A program made the position numbers and the translations under genes. Below the pieces are notes generated by a model. The model was not told the DNA's origin. It made no database searches and saw only the letters and a program-made list of their open reading frames with translations. Of a stretch of 64,000 nucleotides of DNA, positions 60,621-64,000 are shown piece after piece. The DNA lies in NCBI RefSeq assembly GCF_021129235.1, contig NZ_JAJOMA010000031.1, positions 19,907-83,906 on the forward strand, read 5' to 3'. The number at the start of each line of letters is the position of its first letter. Position 1 is the stretch's first letter. The DNA comes from Kineosporia mesophila (GTDB lineage: Bacteria > Actinomycetota > Actinomycetes > Actinomycetales > Kineosporiaceae).

Positions 60621-63071
60621 ATGCGAGGTATGAAAGATGTCGACACACGCGACACGCACCTGCCCGACCGGAGCCGTCGAAGGTCGCGCCGGCTCCTGAT
60701 CGCTGCCGTCGTGCTCCTGGCATTGGGGGTGGCGTTCGACCTCTTCCTGGTCGAGGCCTACCGCTGGGAACGCGCTTCCGCCATCGTCCAGGTCACGAGC
60801 CTGCCCATCGCTCTGGTCTCTCTCCTGCTGGCCGGACTGAGCGTGCGCGGTGGCTCTCCCCGGGGCGCTGACGAACCGACCTCGCTCGGCCAGGTCGCTG
60901 ATCAGCTGGCCACGGCGGTGCAGAGCCAGTGGGACGCGGAACTGAACATTCACGGTTTCCACGGTCACCGATTTCTGGCCGTCCGCTGGTCCGCAGTGGT
61001 GTCGGAGCTGACCGACGACTGGGACTCGCTGCGGAAACTGGCGACGACGTGGCCTTCGGAACGGCGTTCCGACGAGCATGGCTGGGCCGCGAGCCCCACC
61101 CACATCCACGGTTCCGACGGTGAACTGGCTTTGTGCCTGACCCAGGCGGTGCCGACCGCCCGGGTGATGGTGCTCGGCGCGGCCGGATCGGGGAAGTCGG
61201 TGTTGCTGATCAGAACCCTCCTGGAACTCATCGCGAGCCGGAGGGAGGGTGGATCGGTCCCTGTGCTCCTGTCGGTCGCGTCCTGGGATCCCGTCGAGCT
61301 CTCCTTCTCCTCCTGGATCGAAAAGCAGCTGATCAGGGACTATCCCGGTCTGGGCGAACCGGCACCGGGAGTGGGCCTCGCCACCACCAGAGCTGCGGAT
61401 CTGCTCCGTCAGCGCAAGCTCATCCTCCTGCTGGACGGTCTCGACGAGATGGCCTCCGGTGCCGGCGGACGGGCCCTGTCCATGATCAACGACAGTCTTC
61501 TGCCCGGACAGGCGGTCGTCGTGTCCAGCCGGACCAGTCAGGAGGACGACCGGTACGACCCGATGGCAGGGTCGGGGGAGCGCCTGGCGGCCTGCGTCGT
61601 GGTCCGGCTGATCGACGTCAGCGCCGCAGCCGTCAGCGAGTACCTGAACGAGGTCTCGCGAACCAAGGTCTCCCGGGAACGCTGGGATCCGGTCGTCGCC
61701 GCCCTCACCTGGGAGGGGCCACTGTCCGAGGCGTTGAGAACCCCGCTCATGGTGAGTCTGGCCCGGGCGGTCTACAACCCGCAGTTCGGGGAGACCTCGG
61801 GAAGGATTCCGGATCCGGGAGAGTTGTGTGATGACAAGCGGTTCGACACTGCCGAGAAGATCCGCCAGCATCTGTTCGATCTGTTCGTGCCGGCCGCCTA
61901 CCGACGATCGACCCGCTGGAGCGTCCCGGAGGCCGAACGCTGGTTACGCCTGCTGGCGGAGCACCTGAACGAACCAGGTCCCTCCGACATTCGCTGGTGG
62001 GAGTTCCGGCAGGCGGCCCCGCGCCGTCTGTCCGGGGTGGTCGCCGGGCTCGCCGCTGGTGGGGTCGCCGGGGTCACCGCCGCCTTCAGCGGCCATGAGC
62101 TCGGTGCCGGTATCGGCGCCGGCCTGCTGGGGGGAATGGCCATCGCCCTCCTGATCCGGCGCACGATGGGGGCCATCGGTTCGGTGAACGCCAGTTTCGC
62201 CGTTGCTGTTCTGGGGGCATCGATCGGAGGGCAGCTCGCGGTCCTGGCGAGCCAGGGAGTCTGGGGGTCGACGCCGTCGGCGACGGTGAGTCTGGTGGGC
62301 GGGGTGGAAGCCGGTCTCGCGGTGGCGCCGGTGGGACGCCTGGTGGGGGGATTCCTGGGCGGCGCGGTGGGCGGGGCGTTGGTGACGATCTTCGCGGGAC
62401 ACGGTTCCGGGCTTGTGTTCGGCCTGGTGGACGGTATCGCGGTCGCGGTCATCGTGGCGGTCACGGTCGAGCTGGAGGGCAGGCGCAGCCCGTCGAAAGG
62501 CTTGTCGGGTCTGCGATGGAACCCGCTGGGAAGCCTGGCCGGGATCGGGGTCGGCCTGGTCATCGGCACCAACGCTGGCCTCAGCCCCACCGGCCTGGTG
62601 CTGTGGGCCGTCGCCGGTCTGGCGACCGGGACCGTGGCCGGCCTGGCCGGCAGTGCGGCCGATCTGACCCAGGCATCGAGCCCGGCAGCGACGTTGCGGC
62701 GTGATCGCAACGGCTTCCTGATCACCGGTGTGGCCACCGCCCTCGCGCTCGGTCTGACAGTGGGGCTGGGGATTACGCCGGCGATCGGTATTGCGGCCGG
62801 CCTCTGCTACGGAGTGACCTTCAGCTTCCTGCAGGCCGCGTGGGGGTCCATGGCCGTGACCCGGCTCTGGATGTGGATGACGGGCCGTACCCCGCTGCGG
62901 CTGATGACGTTCCTGGCCGACGCGCACGAGAACCGTGAAATCCTGCGCCAGGTCGGGTCGGTCTACCAGTTTCGCCATGCGGAGCTACAACGATCGTTGG
63001 AAGTGAGCAGCCCTGCCCCGGTGCATCAGGAGGGTGCGGCGGCGGTTCCATGGATCAACGCCGAAGTGTGA
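60621..63071 (+). CDS. NACHT-type STAND NTPase with membrane domain
   Basis: An 816-aa protein: two N-terminal hydrophobic helices (about 24-45 and 55-75), a NACHT domain with Walker A GAAGSGKS (186-193) and the NACHT-type Walker B LILLLDGLDEM (267-277), a helical part, and a C-terminal half of about eight glycine-rich hydrophobic helices (about 475-740). Bacterial NACHT proteins include antiphage immune ATPases, and multi-pass actinomycete forms are of unknown function. Starts at ATG 60621 or 60630 are both poorly spaced from a ribosome site. It is head to head with the NB-ARC gene. Confidence 0.82.
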   Translation: MRGMKDVDTRDTHLPDRSRRRSRRLLIAAVVLLALGVAFDLFLVEAYRWERASAIVQVTSLPIALVSLLLAGLSVRGGSPRGADEPTSLGQVADQLATAVQSQWDAELNIHGFHGHRFLAVRWSAVVSELTDDWDSLRKLATTWPSERRSDEHGWAASPTHIHGSDGELALCLTQAVPTARVMVLGAAGSGKSVLLIRTLLELIASRREGGSVPVLLSVASWDPVELSFSSWIEKQLIRDYPGLGEPAPGVGLATTRAADLLRQRKLILLLDGLDEMASGAGGRALSMINDSLLPGQAVVVSSRTSQEDDRYDPMAGSGERLAACVVVRLIDVSAAAVSEYLNEVSRTKVSRERWDPVVAALTWEGPLSEALRTPLMVSLARAVYNPQFGETSGRIPDPGELCDDKRFDTAEKIRQHLFDLFVPAAYRRSTRWSVPEAERWLRLLAEHLNEPGPSDIRWWEFRQAAPRRLSGVVAGLAAGGVAGVTAAFSGHELGAGIGAGLLGGMAIALLIRRTMGAIGSVNASFAVAVLGASIGGQLAVLASQGVWGSTPSATVSLVGGVEAGLAVAPVGRLVGGFLGGAVGGALVTIFAGHGSGLVFGLVDGIAVAVIVAVTVELEGRRSPSKGLSGLRWNPLGSLAGIGVGLVIGTNAGLSPTGLVLWAVAGLATGTVAGLAGSAADLTQASSPAATLRRDRNGFLITGVATALALGLTVGLGITPAIGIAAGLCYGVTFSFLQAAWGSMAVTRLWMWMTGRTPLRLMTFLADAHENREILRQVGSVYQFRHAELQRSLEVSSPAPVHQEGAAAVPWINAEV

Positions 63072-63102
63072 CCGGTGCTCCACCGCCTCACCCGGGCCAA
63101 TA

Positions 63103-63148
63103 CCTTCACACGGCAGGGGTCACTGGTTCGAACCCAGCATCGCCCACC
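63103..63148 (+). tRNA. 3' fragment of a tRNA-Val-like gene (possible att site)
   Basis: Bases 63105-63111 (TTCACAC) match the anticodon loop of tRNA-Val(CAC). After the 3' anticodon-stem strand GGCAG comes a T-arm ACTGG-TTCGAAC-CCAGC and the acceptor strand ATCGCCC-ACC. The 5' half (acceptor, D-arm, 5' anticodon strand) is absent, and the T-stem has one A-C mismatch, so it is not a working tRNA. Such 3' ends are the usual core of actinomycete integrase attachment sites. The rest of the 319-bp gap 63072-63390 shows no gene; it is unusually AT-rich near 63200-63350. Confidence 0.65.
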
Positions 63149-63390
63149 CGAAAGTTGCAGGTCAGAGGCTCGGATCCCAGCCGCCCATCACGTACACCAG
63201 TAAATGAGTTTGCTTACTACTGCGGACTTTCATGAAATTCACCGACCTTCCCTGATACTGCCTGAGCCCGGAAGACACGAAAAGGCCCTCCCGAAAAGGA
63301 TTTTGATGGTACTGAGGACGGCTCGAGCAAGACATCCGATGTTTTTAAGAGCGTAAGTCCCTGACCGGCGCCAGGTCATTGGAAGGCGTA

Positions 63391-63849
63391 TCAGGGTTCT
63401 GGGCTGGTCAGGGAGTGGTGACTGGGGGTGGGATGTACGTCGAGCCAGAACAGGCCTAGACCGGCGGCCAGAGTGAGGAAGTTCTCGGCTTCCAGGGGTT
63501 TGGTGACGTAGCCGTTGGCCTGCACGTCGCAGCTGTCCAGGGCTTCCCGGTCGTGGGGTGAGCTGGTCAGCAGGACGACCGGCAGGTGCCGGGTGCGGTC
63601 CTTGACCCGCAGCCGCCGCAGGGTCTCGACGCCGCCCAGGCGCGGCATGTTCACGTCCATCAGCACGATCGAGGGTTCCAGGGGCTCGCGGCCGTCCTCG
63701 GGCAGGAGCAGGGCCAGGGCCTCCAGACCGTCACGGGCCACGATCAGGTCGTTGGCGATGTGACTGCGGTGCAGGGCCCACCGGGTCATTTCCACGTCGT
63801 TGTCGTCGTCATCGACCAGCAGGATGGATCGCTCACGAATACTCACCAT
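63391..63849 (-). CDS. Single-domain response regulator (Rcp1-like)
   Basis: A 152-aa receiver domain: acidic pocket LLVDDDDND (about 10-18), phospho-acceptor Asp65 in IVLMDVNMPRLGG, Thr95 in VVLLTSSP and Lys117 in YVTKPLE. There is no output domain. Rcp1-type regulators are partners of phytochrome-like or other hybrid histidine kinases, encoded just upstream; the partial reading frame ending 27 bp before its start may be such a kinase. Confidence 0.9.
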   Translation of the reverse strand: MVSIRERSILLVDDDDNDVEMTRWALHRSHIANDLIVARDGLEALALLLPEDGREPLEPSIVLMDVNMPRLGGVETLRRLRVKDRTRHLPVVLLTSSPHDREALDSCDVQANGYVTKPLEAENFLTLAAGLGLFWLDVHPTPSHHSLTSPEP

Positions 63850-63876
63850 CGTGATCAGCGGTTCCTTTCCGGGGCC

Positions 63877-64000
63877 TCAGGCCTGCGGCTGAGCGGTGAT
63901 GTCGGGCTGACCCGAGCTACCTGCCGCAACCCTGGCGTGCGTGAGCAGGCCCGCGGTCCCGGCAGAACCCGGAGTTCCGGCCGTGCCGGCCGGGGTGAGT
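63877..64000 (-). CDS. C-terminal end of a gene running out of the window
   Basis: One minus-strand frame is open from the window edge to a TGA at 63877-63879. It encodes about 40 Ala/Gly/Thr/Pro-rich residues ending QPDITAQPQA. The low complexity is that of a disordered tail. By position, 27 bp before the response regulator start, it could be the end of a sensor kinase, but nothing in the sequence proves it. Confidence 0.4.
   Translation of the reverse strand, partial: LTPAGTAGTPGSAGTAGLLTHARVAAGSSGQPDITAQPQA

Noticed and set aside
63153..63190. Second tRNA-like stretch after the tRNA-Val fragment (AGGTCAGAGGCTCGGATCCC)
   Set aside because: The T-loop does not fit the TTCGAAC consensus and no acceptor stem can be formed.

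Overview
The window is high-GC DNA (codons almost all ending in G or C, many GTG starts, GGAGG-type ribosome binding sites) from an actinomycete. The mycofactocin-type SDR, the HsaA-like monooxygenase, the P450 with a 3Fe-4S ferredoxin and the LysM-BTAD protein fit a soil actinobacterium (Kineosporia-, Pseudonocardia- or Nocardioides-like). The genus cannot be fixed from the sequence alone.

Left edge (1-5.1 kb): three genes with the look of an actinomycete integrative element or plasmid (LysM-BTAD membrane regulator, DUF2637-like membrane protein, replication-type protein with a C-terminal zinc-finger motif), followed by a decayed IS256-family transposase. From 5.2 to 17 kb lies a patchwork of stress and redox genes (SnoaL-like proteins, XRE regulator, lipid-anchored flavodoxin, SDR, aldo-keto reductase, MntH, DHA2 exporter, I36-type inhibitor) mixed with broken gene ends: a DHA2 exporter tail, an SDR with its middle deleted and an SDR C-terminus.

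Catabolic block A (17.2-27.4 kb) encodes a compact meta-cleavage pathway resembling actinobacterial steroid A/B-ring (Hsa) enzymes. On the minus strand are the HsaA-like monooxygenase, its flavin reductase, a KstD-like flavoprotein and a membrane protein. Divergently, on the plus strand, are a C-C bond hydrolase, dienoate hydratase, acylating acetaldehyde dehydrogenase and 4-hydroxy-2-oxovalerate aldolase. An IclR regulator and the extradiol dioxygenase follow. Together they should turn a phenolic intermediate into pyruvate plus an acyl-CoA.

Catabolic block B (27.5-52.9 kb) looks like a pathway for a cyclic, probably terpenoid or alicyclic, compound. It has a five-gene peptide-type ABC importer, a P450 with its own ferredoxin and ferredoxin reductase, a mycofactocin-coupled SDR, a Baeyer-Villiger monooxygenase, a cyclase-family hydrolase, two SnoaL-like proteins, several SDRs, a Zn-dependent alcohol dehydrogenase, a CoA ligase, an acyl-CoA dehydrogenase, an enoyl-CoA hydratase and a fused E1 alpha-beta 2-oxoacid dehydrogenase next to a degenerate E2-like protein. 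Nine copies of one 20-bp palindrome (consensus about TAGACCGACCGGTCGAAACA) lie only in the promoter gaps of this block. They are the probable operators of the TetR-family repressor at 32.9 kb and unite at least six promoter regions into one regulon.

Right edge (52.9-64 kb): XRE regulator, quinone oxidoreductase and cupin genes, a malectin-like secreted protein, a deletion that fused the remains of a divergent NmrA/TetR pair, a head-to-head pair of STAND NTPases (XRE-NB-ARC-TPR and NACHT-membrane), a 3' fragment of a tRNA-Val-like gene that may mark an attachment site, and a response regulator gene. The tRNA fragment, the mobile-element genes at the left and the many gene remnants suggest a chromosomal island assembled by transfer and deletion.
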